From Canibacter zhuwentaonis (GTDB lineage: Bacteria; Actinomycetota; Actinomycetes; Actinomycetales; Microbacteriaceae), in NCBI RefSeq assembly GCF_018531125.1, contig NZ_JAHDSY010000001.1: a stretch of DNA of 64,000 nt; one strand, written 5' to 3'. Positions 45,648 to 54,271 of this stretch are shown here, in pieces (the first letter of the stretch is position 1; every line of letters starts with the position of its first letter). The position numbers and the translations under genes were made by a program. Under the pieces are notes generated by a model, which searched no databases, had not been told where the DNA came from, and worked only from the letters and a program-made list of their open reading frames with translations.

Positions 45648-45911
45648 ATGATTAAATTTGGTCGTACTTGTGTTGGTTGTAAAAACGTAGCGCCGCGTCA
45701 ATCGCTTTTGCGTGTAGTTTTTGCCGAGCACAAACTCATATGCGACGATTCGGGTATTTGCCCGGGTCGTGGTAGCTGGGTGCATGAGAACGCTGAGTGT
45801 CTGAGTAAGGCGCTTAGCAGGCGCGCTTTTACCAGGGCGCTAAAAGTGTCAGCAGATACTGATACTTCCGCTATAGAGAACAGGTTGAAATTGATTATGG
45901 ATCGCCGATGA
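45648..45911 (+). CDS. ylxR: YlxR (DUF448) RNA-binding protein
   Basis: 87 residues. GRTCVGCKNVAPRQSLLRVV and GRGSWVHENAECLSKALSRR are the family signature. It sits between nusA and infB as in most bacteria. The family is implicated in RNA binding and in regulating RNase P or transcription. Confidence 0.93.
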   Translation: MIKFGRTCVGCKNVAPRQSLLRVVFAEHKLICDDSGICPGRGSWVHENAECLSKALSRRAFTRALKVSADTDTSAIENRLKLIMDRR

Positions 45912-45986
45912 ACGGTTCAGAATGAGTTCCGTTACTGAATAATAAAGTTCTCGCCCTGTCCGGGCGTGAACTCGGACAGGAGAAAA

Positions 45987-48728
45987 GTGGCAAGACTACC
46001 ACGTGTACACGAGATAGCAGCCGAGCTCGGCGTTAAGAGTAAGGAAGTGCTAGAGAAGCTGAGCGAGATGGGCGAGCATATAAAAGCGCCCTCTTCCTCG
46101 GTGATACCACCGGTTGAGCGGAGAATCCGTGCTGCCTTTGCAGATATCGCTCCCAGCCCTAAAAAGGCTGAGACGAGCAGCGACGGTGACTCGGTAAAAA
46201 CCGCGCCGAAGGTGAAATCTGGCGAGGCAAAGCCTGCGGCAGAAAAATCCGCCGCAAAACCGGGGGGTGCTAAGCCAGCTCCTAAACCGGCAGCACAAAA
46301 AAACGCGAAAAAGTCAGAAAAACCGGCTGCAAAAGCTGAGAACGGTGCCAAAGCCGGGGCAAAATCCGCGGCTAAACCGGGAACTGCGACACGCTCAAGC
46401 AGTGGCTCTAAAGAGGTCGCAAGCAGCTCGGCTAAGGCAAAGCCCGGCAGCTCTCAAGCCTCGGGCAAACCACGCCCGGGCAATAACCCATTCACAACCT
46501 CGCAGGGCATGGGCATACCACGCCCACCGCGCCCGGGCAATAACCCGTTCGCGCCTTCGCAGGGGATGGGTAAAAGGTCTAACCAGGCAAATATTCCAAA
46601 ACCTAAATCAACCGGCAGTCGTCCGGGCAGGGTAGGAGTTCCACGCCCCGGTACACCGCGTCCCGGTGCTAGCCTGCGCGCGGGCGTCGGTGGTGGCGTG
46701 GTAACGCCGGGCGGCGGCGGTGGCGTGGCAACGTCGGGCGGCGGCGCACCACGTCCGGGTGGCTTTGGTGGGCGCGGTCGCGCAGGTCGTGGCGCTGGCA
46801 CCGCTGGTGCTTTTGGTCGCGGTGGTTCTAAAGGCAAGGCGCGCAAGTCCAAGCGCGCAAAGCGGCAAGAATTTGAGATGCGGGAGGCGCCGGTAGTAGG
46901 CGGCGTAAGCGTGCCGCGCGGCGACGGATCGACCCCGATCCGCTTACGCCGTGGCGCGTCGCTCGCTGATTTTGCAGAAAAAATTGACACCAGCGCATCG
47001 AACCTTGTGACAGTGCTTTTCCACCTGGGCGAAATGGCAACCGCCACGGAGTCGCTTGACGAGGCGACGTTTGAGATTCTCGGCGAGGAGCTGGGCTATA
47101 AAGTTCAGATTGTGTCGCCAGAAGATGAAGACCGCGAGATTCTCGAGGGCTTTGACATTGACTTTGACAGCGAGCTAGCAGAAGATGAGGAGAATATGCT
47201 CCCGCGACCGCCGGTTGTAACGGTTATGGGTCACGTGGATCACGGTAAAACCCTGCTGCTCGATGCGATCCGCAGCGCTAAAGTTGTGCAGGGCGAAGCC
47301 GGTGGCATCACGCAGCACATTGGCGCGTATCAGGTTACCGCCAAGCACGAGGGCAGCGAGCGTCAGATCACCTTTATTGACACCCCGGGTCACGAAGCGT
47401 TTACCGCGATGCGTGCTCGCGGCGCCAAGGTGACTGATATTGCGGTGCTGGTTGTTGCCGCTGACGACGGCATTATGCCGCAGACGATTGAGGCTTTAAA
47501 CCACGCAAAAGCGGCGAATGTGCCAATTGTGGTTGCGGTTAACAAGGTTGATAAACCGGATGCGAACCCACAAAAAGTACGTTCTCAGCTGACCGAGTTT
47601 GAGCTTGTTGCAGAGGAATACGGCGGCGATGTTATGTTCGTCGATGTTTCTGCGAAGGCGAAAACCGGCATTGACGAGCTCCTTGATGCGGTGCTTTTGA
47701 CGGCGGATGCAGCGCTTGAACTGACGGCTAACCCAGATAAATCAGCGCGCGGTGTTGCTATTGAGGCGCATCTTGATAAGGGTCGTGGCGCGGTTGCAAC
47801 CGTGCTTATTCAGAGCGGTACTCTGCAAATCGGTGACGCTATCGTGGCAGGAACGGCGCACGGGCGAGTGCGTGCAATGCTTGACGAAGACGGCAACAGG
47901 GTGCTTACTGCGAGGCCGTCACGACCGGTCGCTGTGCAGGGCTTAAGCTCTGTGCCGCGCGCGGGCGACACCTTCATCGTAACCGAGGAGGATCGCACCG
48001 CGCGGCAGATTGCCGAGAAGCGTGAGGCTGCTGAGCGCAATGCGCAGCTGGCCAAGGCACGTAAGCGGATGAGCCTTGAAGACTTCACCAAAGCGCTTGA
48101 AGACGGTAACGTTGAGTCACTCAACCTCATTATTAAGGGCGATGTTTCCGGTGCTGTTGAGGCGCTCGAAGAGGCTCTTACTAAGATTGAGATTGACGAC
48201 ACAGTGCAGCTTAGAATCCTGCACCGCGGAGTTGGTGCGATCACCGCTTCAGACGTGGATCTTGCGACGATCGATAACGCTATTATTGTGGGCTTTAACG
48301 TGCGCCCCGACATGAAAGCGCGCGAGCGTGCCAGCCGTGAAGGAGTGGACATCCGTTTTTACAGCGTTATTTACAACGCGATCGATGATATTGAAAACTC
48401 CCTTAAGGGTATGCTTAAACCAGAATACGAAGAAAAGCAGTCTGGTGTAGCGGAAATTCGAGAGGTTTTCAGGTCGTCGAAGTTTGGCAACATTGCTGGT
48501 GTTATTGTGCGTTCTGGCACTATTACCAGAAACGCGATAGCACGGGTTATTCGTGAGGGCGTTGTAATTGCTGACGGGCTTGCGATTGACTCACTACGTC
48601 GCTTTAAAGACGACGTAACTGAGGTGCGTACCGACTTTGAGTGTGGTATCGGGTTTGGTAAGTACAATGACATTCGTGTTGGTGACGAGATTGAAACAAT
48701 TGAAATGGTTGAGAAAACTCGCGATTAA
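45987..48728 (+). CDS. infB: Translation initiation factor IF-2
   Basis: 913 residues. An IF2-N domain (RLPRVHEIAAELGVKSKEVL), a long Ala/Lys/Pro/Gly-rich linker (about 60-290, including repeated PRPGNNPF motifs and a Gly-rich VGGGVVTPGGGGG part), then the G domain with GHVDHGKT near residue 415 and NKVDK, and beta-barrel domains. GTG 45987 is chosen because GGACAGGAGAAAA lies before it. GTG 45966 would lengthen the product by seven residues. Confidence 0.96.
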   Translation: MARLPRVHEIAAELGVKSKEVLEKLSEMGEHIKAPSSSVIPPVERRIRAAFADIAPSPKKAETSSDGDSVKTAPKVKSGEAKPAAEKSAAKPGGAKPAPKPAAQKNAKKSEKPAAKAENGAKAGAKSAAKPGTATRSSSGSKEVASSSAKAKPGSSQASGKPRPGNNPFTTSQGMGIPRPPRPGNNPFAPSQGMGKRSNQANIPKPKSTGSRPGRVGVPRPGTPRPGASLRAGVGGGVVTPGGGGGVATSGGGAPRPGGFGGRGRAGRGAGTAGAFGRGGSKGKARKSKRAKRQEFEMREAPVVGGVSVPRGDGSTPIRLRRGASLADFAEKIDTSASNLVTVLFHLGEMATATESLDEATFEILGEELGYKVQIVSPEDEDREILEGFDIDFDSELAEDEENMLPRPPVVTVMGHVDHGKTLLLDAIRSAKVVQGEAGGITQHIGAYQVTAKHEGSERQITFIDTPGHEAFTAMRARGAKVTDIAVLVVAADDGIMPQTIEALNHAKAANVPIVVAVNKVDKPDANPQKVRSQLTEFELVAEEYGGDVMFVDVSAKAKTGIDELLDAVLLTADAALELTANPDKSARGVAIEAHLDKGRGAVATVLIQSGTLQIGDAIVAGTAHGRVRAMLDEDGNRVLTARPSRPVAVQGLSSVPRAGDTFIVTEEDRTARQIAEKREAAERNAQLAKARKRMSLEDFTKALEDGNVESLNLIIKGDVSGAVEALEEALTKIEIDDTVQLRILHRGVGAITASDVDLATIDNAIIVGFNVRPDMKARERASREGVDIRFYSVIYNAIDDIENSLKGMLKPEYEEKQSGVAEIREVFRSSKFGNIAGVIVRSGTITRNAIARVIREGVVIADGLAIDSLRRFKDDVTEVRTDFECGIGFGKYNDIRVGDEIETIEMVEKTRD

Positions 48729-48751
48729 AACTTTTAGCTAGTTGCTTTAGC

Positions 48752-48787
48752 GCCGCGCAAAACCTAATCTTCTGGGTTTTGCGCGGC
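48752..48787 (+). terminator. Hairpin after infB
   Basis: GCCGCGCAAAACC (48752-48764) pairs perfectly with GGTTTTGCGCGGC (48775-48787). It is followed by an A/T-rich stretch. Confidence 0.75.
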
Positions 48788-48827
48788 ATTAAAGTTTTCT
48801 CCAGTTTTTTGCTAGTAGCATAACAGT

Positions 48828-49454
48828 ATGAGTAATCCACGCATTGGTAAAGTAGCTGACCGCATCCACCAGATTATCGCGAGCCGTCTCGAGAAAGGCT
48901 TGCGGGATCCGCGTTTGGGTTTTGTAACCATTACAGATGTGCGGGTAACCGGTGATTTGCAGCAGGCGTCTGTTTTTTACACTGTTTACGGCAGTGACGA
49001 AGATCGCGTAAACAGCGCTAAGGCGCTAAAAGCCGCAACGGGAATGCTGCGCAGCGAGGTTGCTAAAAACCTTGGCACGCGCCTAACTCCGACAATTGAG
49101 TTTATTCCGGATGAACTGCCAGAAACGGCGGAGCATCTGAGCGAGCTGCTAAAAGAAGCAAAACAGCGTGACGCGGAGCTTAGAGCGCAGGCGAAAAACG
49201 CAGAGTATGCTGGCGATGCTGACCCTTACGGACGCTTGAGCGGTGATGAGGCAACGGCGGATGATGCTGCTGCAGAAAGTTTGAGCGGTGGTGAAACTGC
49301 TGCGAGTGATGACGCGATGGATGGTGCTGACTTAAGCGGTGATGAAACTACCGCGCGCGATGCCGTAGAAAGTTTGAGTGGTGGCGAAACAACCACCAGC
49401 GGCGGCGAAACACCCGCTGGTGAAGCTGATTGTGCGCATCCTGCAGGCTCTTAA
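48828..49454 (+). CDS. rbfA: 30S ribosome-binding factor A with acidic tail
   Basis: The first ~130 residues are a normal RbfA (KVADRIHQIIASRLEKGLRD; LQQASVFYTVYG), a KH-type protein for 16S rRNA maturation. An 80-residue C-terminal extension carries imperfect repeats of LSGDE/LSGGET rich in Asp, Glu, Thr and Ala. RbfA is usually 120-150 residues, so 208 is long. Confidence 0.93.
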   Translation: MSNPRIGKVADRIHQIIASRLEKGLRDPRLGFVTITDVRVTGDLQQASVFYTVYGSDEDRVNSAKALKAATGMLRSEVAKNLGTRLTPTIEFIPDELPETAEHLSELLKEAKQRDAELRAQAKNAEYAGDADPYGRLSGDEATADDAAAESLSGGETAASDDAMDGADLSGDETTARDAVESLSGGETTTSGGETPAGEADCAHPAGS

Positions 49455-49462
49455 ACGCCACG

Positions 49463-50515
49463 GTGCGCAACACGATAACGCTCGCTGCGGCGGCAAACGA
49501 GGGCGCGATTGTACTCGTTGACAAGACTGCCGACTGGACAAGCCACGACGTTGTTGCCCGTACGCGCCGGGTTATGGGCACGCGCAAAGTCGGGCACGCG
49601 GGTACGCTTGATCCGATGGCAACGGGTCTTTTAACACTCGGTGTTGGTAACGCAACCCGGCTGCTTACTCATTTTGTCGGTCTTGATAAGGTTTACAAGG
49701 CAACTATCAGGCTAGGGCAGCAAACGCTCACAGACGATGCAACCTCGCCCGCGACAGCATCCGCAGATCCTGCTCGCATTGCAGAGGTTATACGGGGCGG
49801 ATTCGCTCTCCTCAATAGCGTGGCCGCTGATTTTTGCGGCGAGATTTTACAGGTTCCTAGTACTGTTAGCGCGATCAGGAAAGATGGCAAGCGTGCGTAT
49901 GAGCTGGTGCGCGAGGGCACAACCCCGGAGCTTACAGCGCGGCAGGTCACAGTGCATAAAATCGAGCTGGCAGAACCTGAGCTGGTCGTAACCGGTGACG
50001 GGGGCGTGGTAATAGATGTGCGGTGCCTGGTGCACGTTTCGTCTGGCACCTATGTGCGGGCTCTGGCGCGCGATATCGGCGCTAAACTCGGTGTTTACGG
50101 GCATTTAATCGCGCTGCGCCGGGTACGTGTTGGTCCTTTTAAGGTTGCCGATGCGGTGCCGTTGCAGACGCTCGACGAGCAGGCGCGCCGGGTTAGTGAG
50201 GGGCTGGGCGTGAGTGCCCGTGTGATTCCGGTTTTGAGCGCGGCGCAGGCGGCGCAGAAGCTGTTTCCGGTGATTGTCGTAACAGCGGACGAGGCGATCG
50301 CAATCGGGCACGGAAAGCGCCCCAGCCTAAGCCGCGCTAGTGCGTATATGGGCGCGGCAGCGAGCGCAGCACCAAGCCCAACTCCGCACACGCACCACAC
50401 CCCGCTCGCGGCGGCTGTTAGCGAGTCCGGCTCGCTGCTCGCGCTGGTTGAAATTAAAAACGGTATCGCGCGGGTTATAACCGGTTTTCCGCAGTCCAAA
50501 AGGGAGGCGCTGTGA
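49463..50515 (+). CDS. truB: tRNA pseudouridine-55 synthase
   Basis: About 350 residues. LVDKTADWTSHDVVARTRRV and HAGTLDPMATGLL, with the catalytic Asp in GTLDP, are diagnostic, as is SGTYVRALARDIG. An Ala/Pro/His-rich insertion (about residues 290-315) is unusual. GTG 49463 lies just after the rbfA stop. TTG 49430 inside rbfA is an alternative start. The stop overlaps the next gene (GTGA). Confidence 0.93.
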   Translation: MRNTITLAAAANEGAIVLVDKTADWTSHDVVARTRRVMGTRKVGHAGTLDPMATGLLTLGVGNATRLLTHFVGLDKVYKATIRLGQQTLTDDATSPATASADPARIAEVIRGGFALLNSVAADFCGEILQVPSTVSAIRKDGKRAYELVREGTTPELTARQVTVHKIELAEPELVVTGDGGVVIDVRCLVHVSSGTYVRALARDIGAKLGVYGHLIALRRVRVGPFKVADAVPLQTLDEQARRVSEGLGVSARVIPVLSAAQAAQKLFPVIVVTADEAIAIGHGKRPSLSRASAYMGAAASAAPSPTPHTHHTPLAAAVSESGSLLALVEIKNGIARVITGFPQSKREAL

Positions 50516-50874
50516 TTCTTTGGTTTGCCTATCTTATTATGGGTATTGCCGGGCTGGGCACACTCTCCTGCCTCGGTGCGGCTGCGATCCGCAAAACACC
50601 CAACGATTTCACGATGGTTCCGGTTGCGCTAACAGCACTGTTGTTACTGGCGCAAATTGTGATTGCGATTATCGCTCCGTTCGCGGGCAATCAGGCGCGC
50701 GGTGATCTGCTTGAGTTCTGGCTGTACCTGATTGTTGCTTTTGTGCTGCTGCTGGCTGCGGGAGTGTGGGCGCTAATTGAGCGCTCAATTACGGCAAACG
50801 TGATTCTGGCGCTCACCCTGGCAACGGTCGCGGTTATGGTTTACCGGATGTGCGTTATCTGGGGCGTTTGGTAG
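50512..50874 (+). CDS. Four-span membrane protein following truB
   Basis: 120 residues, almost all hydrophobic (WFAYLIMGIAGLGTLSCLGA; VALTALLLLAQIVIAIIAPF; then two more spans). The GTG start overlaps the truB stop, so it is co-translated. No motif is recognised and the function is unknown. Confidence 0.75.
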   Translation: MILWFAYLIMGIAGLGTLSCLGAAAIRKTPNDFTMVPVALTALLLLAQIVIAIIAPFAGNQARGDLLEFWLYLIVAFVLLLAAGVWALIERSITANVILALTLATVAVMVYRMCVIWGVW

Positions 50875-50916
50875 TGCGCATATCTTACGTTCACACCGTA
50901 AGGGTAAAATAGCAGC

Positions 50917-51798
50917 ATGGCAGAACCACAAAAGAAATGGTCGTTCTCAAAAGCGTTTGCGGGTATTTTTTCGCGCAGCGAGCCGATCACCGACGACACC
51001 TGGGATGAGCTTGAGGTTGCTCTAATAGGCGCAGATTTTGGCCTCGATATCACCGAGGAGCTGTTATCAGAGCTGCGCGACAGCGTGATCCGCTATGGCA
51101 TTAATGATGTGCGGCAGCTGCGTGAGCTTCTGCGCGACACTGTTACAGAAAAGCTGGCGCGTTTCGATTCGACGCTGCGCCTGACCGAGAAGCCCGCGAT
51201 TGTGCTGGTTGTGGGCGTGAACGGGGTGGGCAAGACCACGACAATCGGCAAGTTTGCCAGATATCTGCGCAATTTTGACAAGCGGGTTTTAATCGGTGCG
51301 GCGGATACATTTCGTGCTGCCGCAGTGGAGCAGCTGGCAACCTGGGCGGATCGCGCGGGGGCGGATATTGTAACACCCAGAAGCAGCGGGCAGGATCCAG
51401 CGTCAGTGGCGTACGAGACGGTCTCTAAGGCGCTGAGCGAGAATTATGATGTTGTTTTAATTGACACCGCGGGGCGCTTGCAGACTAAAAACGGTTTGAT
51501 GGATGAGCTGAGCAAAATCAAGCGCGTTATTGAGAAGCTGGCGCCGATTTCCGAGGTTTTGCTGGTGCTTGACGCAACAACTGGACAGAACGGACTATCG
51601 CAGGCAGAGTCATTTATTACGCACGCGGGTGTTAGTGGGATTGTGCTCACCAAGCTTGATGGCTCGGCTAAGGGCGGGTTTGTGTTGAGTGTGCAGCGCA
51701 CAACCGATTTACCGCTTAAGCTCGTGGGTCAGGGCGAGGGGATCGGTGACTTCACCGGGTTTACTTCGCACGTTTTTGCGCAGCAGCTGGTGGGCTGA
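50917..51798 (+). CDS. ftsY: Signal recognition particle receptor FtsY
   Basis: 293 residues. The NG domain has GVNGVGKTTTIGKFA, DTFRAAAVEQL, DTAGRLQTK and TKLDGSAKGG. The acidic A domain of E. coli is nearly absent (start MAEPQKKWSFSKAFAGIFSR). It works with Ffh, encoded 2.5 kb downstream, to dock ribosomes at the membrane. Confidence 0.96.
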   Translation: MAEPQKKWSFSKAFAGIFSRSEPITDDTWDELEVALIGADFGLDITEELLSELRDSVIRYGINDVRQLRELLRDTVTEKLARFDSTLRLTEKPAIVLVVGVNGVGKTTTIGKFARYLRNFDKRVLIGAADTFRAAAVEQLATWADRAGADIVTPRSSGQDPASVAYETVSKALSENYDVVLIDTAGRLQTKNGLMDELSKIKRVIEKLAPISEVLLVLDATTGQNGLSQAESFITHAGVSGIVLTKLDGSAKGGFVLSVQRTTDLPLKLVGQGEGIGDFTGFTSHVFAQQLVG

Positions 51799-51989
51799 GC
51801 GCGGGCGGGTTGGCTGTGCGTTGTTAAACGGCAGCTGGTTTGTAGGTTGCGCGTGGGCGTGCTGTTTTGCGTGTTTTCTCACAGCTTCCTAGCTAATGCG
51901 GGTTTGCTGGTTTTTTAGTGTCTTTGCCCAACAACCGGCTGGTTGCGTGCGGGCGAGCTGTTCGCAGTATCAAATCCGATACGTTTATG

Positions 51990-52017
51990 AGGGGGCACTG
52001 TTTTGGTGCCACCCCCT
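51990..52017. terminator. Terminator shared by ftsY and the second HtaA gene
   Basis: AGGGGG-CAC and GTG-CCA-CCCCCT form a bulged hairpin around TGTTTTG, between two convergent genes. The rest of 51799-51989 shows no gene. Confidence 0.65.
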
Positions 52018-52038
52018 AAGACATTTTAGCGCGGATTA

Positions 52039-54135
52039 TTAGCTTGCGCGTTCGCGCTTCGCTCTTGTACGCGCAACGGTTATTGTGCAAACTCCGGTTA
52101 GCAGCGCTGTAAGTGCGGCAATTGCTGGCAGAGTGCCAGCGGTATTACCGGTGTTAGCGAGTGTTTTTTGCGTTCCCGCTTTCTGCTCTGCCGCTGTGCT
52201 TGAATCGTTCGGCACGCTCACAGATGGTGTGCTGCCTGTTGCGGGCAGCACAGCAGAGCTTCTCGCATCCGAGGCAGCGGGCGCATCAGGAGCGGCAGTT
52301 GCCGCATCGCATATGCTCTGTGTGGCTGTGAAGCTAACAGTAACCGGTAGCGGAACTTTGGCCGAGTCCAGGTTTGCGCCGGTGCTGTACCACCACGGGC
52401 GCATTTGCGGGTTGTGGTAGTCAATAAACTCTGCCGGATACGACGAGCTGTGAACTTTGCCGCTTGCTGCCGTGTAGGCTCGCCCATCATATTCGGGGGT
52501 TGCAGTCATAGCCACTGTGTCGCCCGTTTTTACAAGGTTTACATCCTTAAACGTTGCAACGGTCAGCCGTTTGTAGCCGTCACTGCTCTCGGTTTTAGAC
52601 AGAATCCACTTTATATCGTAGCTCAGCGTCGCGGTTTTATTCGCGTTCACGGTCAGCACAGGGTTTCCCCAGATGCTCTGCAGATCTGGCACGAGCGTTG
52701 GATAGTGCGTAATATTCAGCCCGTCCGCCCAGGCAATCTGAGCTTCGCCGGTTTTCTCGTTGTACCAGCCTGATCCGCTAGTCCACTGAAAAACATGATC
52801 CTGCTTGCTGGTTTTGCCCAGTGGAGTACTCCGCCAGGCTTGGGTGTAGTCGCTGATACCCCATGCGAGCTGTGCATTGCCGGTCGTTACAGCGCAGGCG
52901 TCGGTTGCGACCGGGGTTTGAGCTGCCGGTCCTGCCCAGCTTGTGGGAGCTGCTTCGTCGGCTTCGTGACCCTCGGCAGGTTTAGCTTTGCGTTGGGTCA
53001 CGGTTGGTTTCTCACCCGTTCTGGTCAGCACACTGATTGAGGCGGTTTTGTACGGGTGGGTCACATAAGCGGTGCTGCCAGCTCCGTTAAACGCGATACC
53101 CCAGGTGTTGGCTTCGCCGGATCCTGTGCCGCTCGTGATTTTGAGGGTGTTGAAGTTGGCAGCCTCGCTTGCTTGCCAAGTTTCGGGTGAAATAACGCTC
53201 ACGCTGTTGCTGTGCCCGTTTGTTGTGTAAATCTCGTGGGTTGCTTTGTTCACGGTCATCTTGTAGGCGTTTTCGCCAACTTCAATATAGGTGTCACCGC
53301 GCACCGACTGGGCTTTTGTGTCATAGGTAATAACGCGGTCATTTTTCCAGTTGTCACTGGTGGTTGCGCGCTGCAGAATGTGCAGCAGATTCAGTTGCGG
53401 ATCAATCGCTAGCAGTTTTGGGCGTCCGCTGAGAGCATCGCCGTTGTATTTCAGCTCCGCTGTTGGTAGCTTCGCTTTCTGCATCCAGATTTGAGCGGAT
53501 GTGCTGTACGCGGTAACAACTTTTTCGCGCCCCTCAGCTATCCACAGCAGCTTGTTCGGAGCGTCATACACAACGTCCTGAATTGACGGGTATTTTTCGT
53601 CAGAAACCACAATTCTTTCTGAGACCTTGTTGGTATCAGGATCTATTCGCTGCAGCCCCTTTGAGTCGTAAACATATACCGCGCCGGTGTCAGTGTCGGC
53701 CGTTATTCCGCTCGGGTATTTCGTCTCTGTTGTAACCGTTTCAACTGTGCCGGTAATGGTGTCCACAATGCTCACATTGCCGCTCTTGTTGTGCACTGCA
53801 TATAGTTTACTGCCGTCGCTGTTGAGCGTGAAATAGCCGGGGTCTTTTGTTGGCAGCTCCCAAGCTGTTTCGCTTGGGGTGTTGGTTTTGGTGTCAAGCC
53901 AGGTGACCGTATCTTTTTTGCTGCTGTCGCTGGTGTAGGAGTTTACAAAATAGGCGCGCCCTTTTGACTCGTCAACTTCAATATCGCGCGGCACAGAGCC
54001 GGTCTTGACGTTTGTTGAGAGCTCTAGTTTGTCCGTTGCGGATGCTGCGTGCGTGGGGTTTGCAAGTCCCAGCACAAGCCCGCCGCAGACTGCGGCTGCC
54101 AGAGCTGATGTGATTGTTTTGCTATAGCGGATCAT
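52039..54135 (-). CDS. Cell-wall-anchored beta-propeller / HtaA-domain protein (putative haem binding)
   Basis: 698 residues. A signal peptide (ITSALAAAVCGGLVLGLANP, cleaved near THA-A) is followed by a YVTN/SMP-30-like beta-propeller (about 40-385, VKTGSVPRDIEVDESKGRAY and five or more further blades). An HtaA-type domain comes next (about 415-605, LAWGISDYTQAWRS, then TATPEYDGRAYTAASGKVHS and WWYSTGANLD), then a Ser/Ala/Thr linker and LANTG at 659 with a span and RTRAKRERAS. It has the same parts as the protein at 10252 in the opposite order. A surface haem-capture role is inferred. Confidence 0.83.
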   Translation of the reverse strand: MIRYSKTITSALAAAVCGGLVLGLANPTHAASATDKLELSTNVKTGSVPRDIEVDESKGRAYFVNSYTSDSSKKDTVTWLDTKTNTPSETAWELPTKDPGYFTLNSDGSKLYAVHNKSGNVSIVDTITGTVETVTTETKYPSGITADTDTGAVYVYDSKGLQRIDPDTNKVSERIVVSDEKYPSIQDVVYDAPNKLLWIAEGREKVVTAYSTSAQIWMQKAKLPTAELKYNGDALSGRPKLLAIDPQLNLLHILQRATTSDNWKNDRVITYDTKAQSVRGDTYIEVGENAYKMTVNKATHEIYTTNGHSNSVSVISPETWQASEAANFNTLKITSGTGSGEANTWGIAFNGAGSTAYVTHPYKTASISVLTRTGEKPTVTQRKAKPAEGHEADEAAPTSWAGPAAQTPVATDACAVTTGNAQLAWGISDYTQAWRSTPLGKTSKQDHVFQWTSGSGWYNEKTGEAQIAWADGLNITHYPTLVPDLQSIWGNPVLTVNANKTATLSYDIKWILSKTESSDGYKRLTVATFKDVNLVKTGDTVAMTATPEYDGRAYTAASGKVHSSSYPAEFIDYHNPQMRPWWYSTGANLDSAKVPLPVTVSFTATQSICDAATAAPDAPAASDARSSAVLPATGSTPSVSVPNDSSTAAEQKAGTQKTLANTGNTAGTLPAIAALTALLTGVCTITVARTRAKRERAS

Positions 54136-54176
54136 ACATTTCCTGTTGTAGTGAATAATTACCGCATTAATTCTAT

Positions 54177-54189
54177 AACATCAGATGTT
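54177..54189 (-). promoter_or_regulatory. Palindromic operator candidate upstream of the second HtaA gene
   Basis: AACATCAGATGTT is a perfect 13-base palindrome about 40 bases before the minus-strand start. Its CATCAGATG core matches that of the operator candidate at 10211-10227. Confidence 0.5.
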
Positions 54190-54271
54190 TCTAGCGGTAG
54201 CCTAATTTACATATTTTTTGTCTAATTGCTGCTTAAATATTTTCAGCACGAGAGTATAGAATTGAGTGATT

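Noticed and set aside
46440..46820. Apparent repeat cluster (CCGGGCAATAACCC and Gly-rich units)
   Set aside because: This is the coding sequence of the flexible IF-2 linker, normal for actinobacterial infB.
54193..54212. Possible DtxR/IdeR box upstream of the second HtaA gene (TTAGGCTA on the minus strand)
   Set aside because: Only one half matches the 19-base consensus and there is no counterpart upstream of the first HtaA gene.
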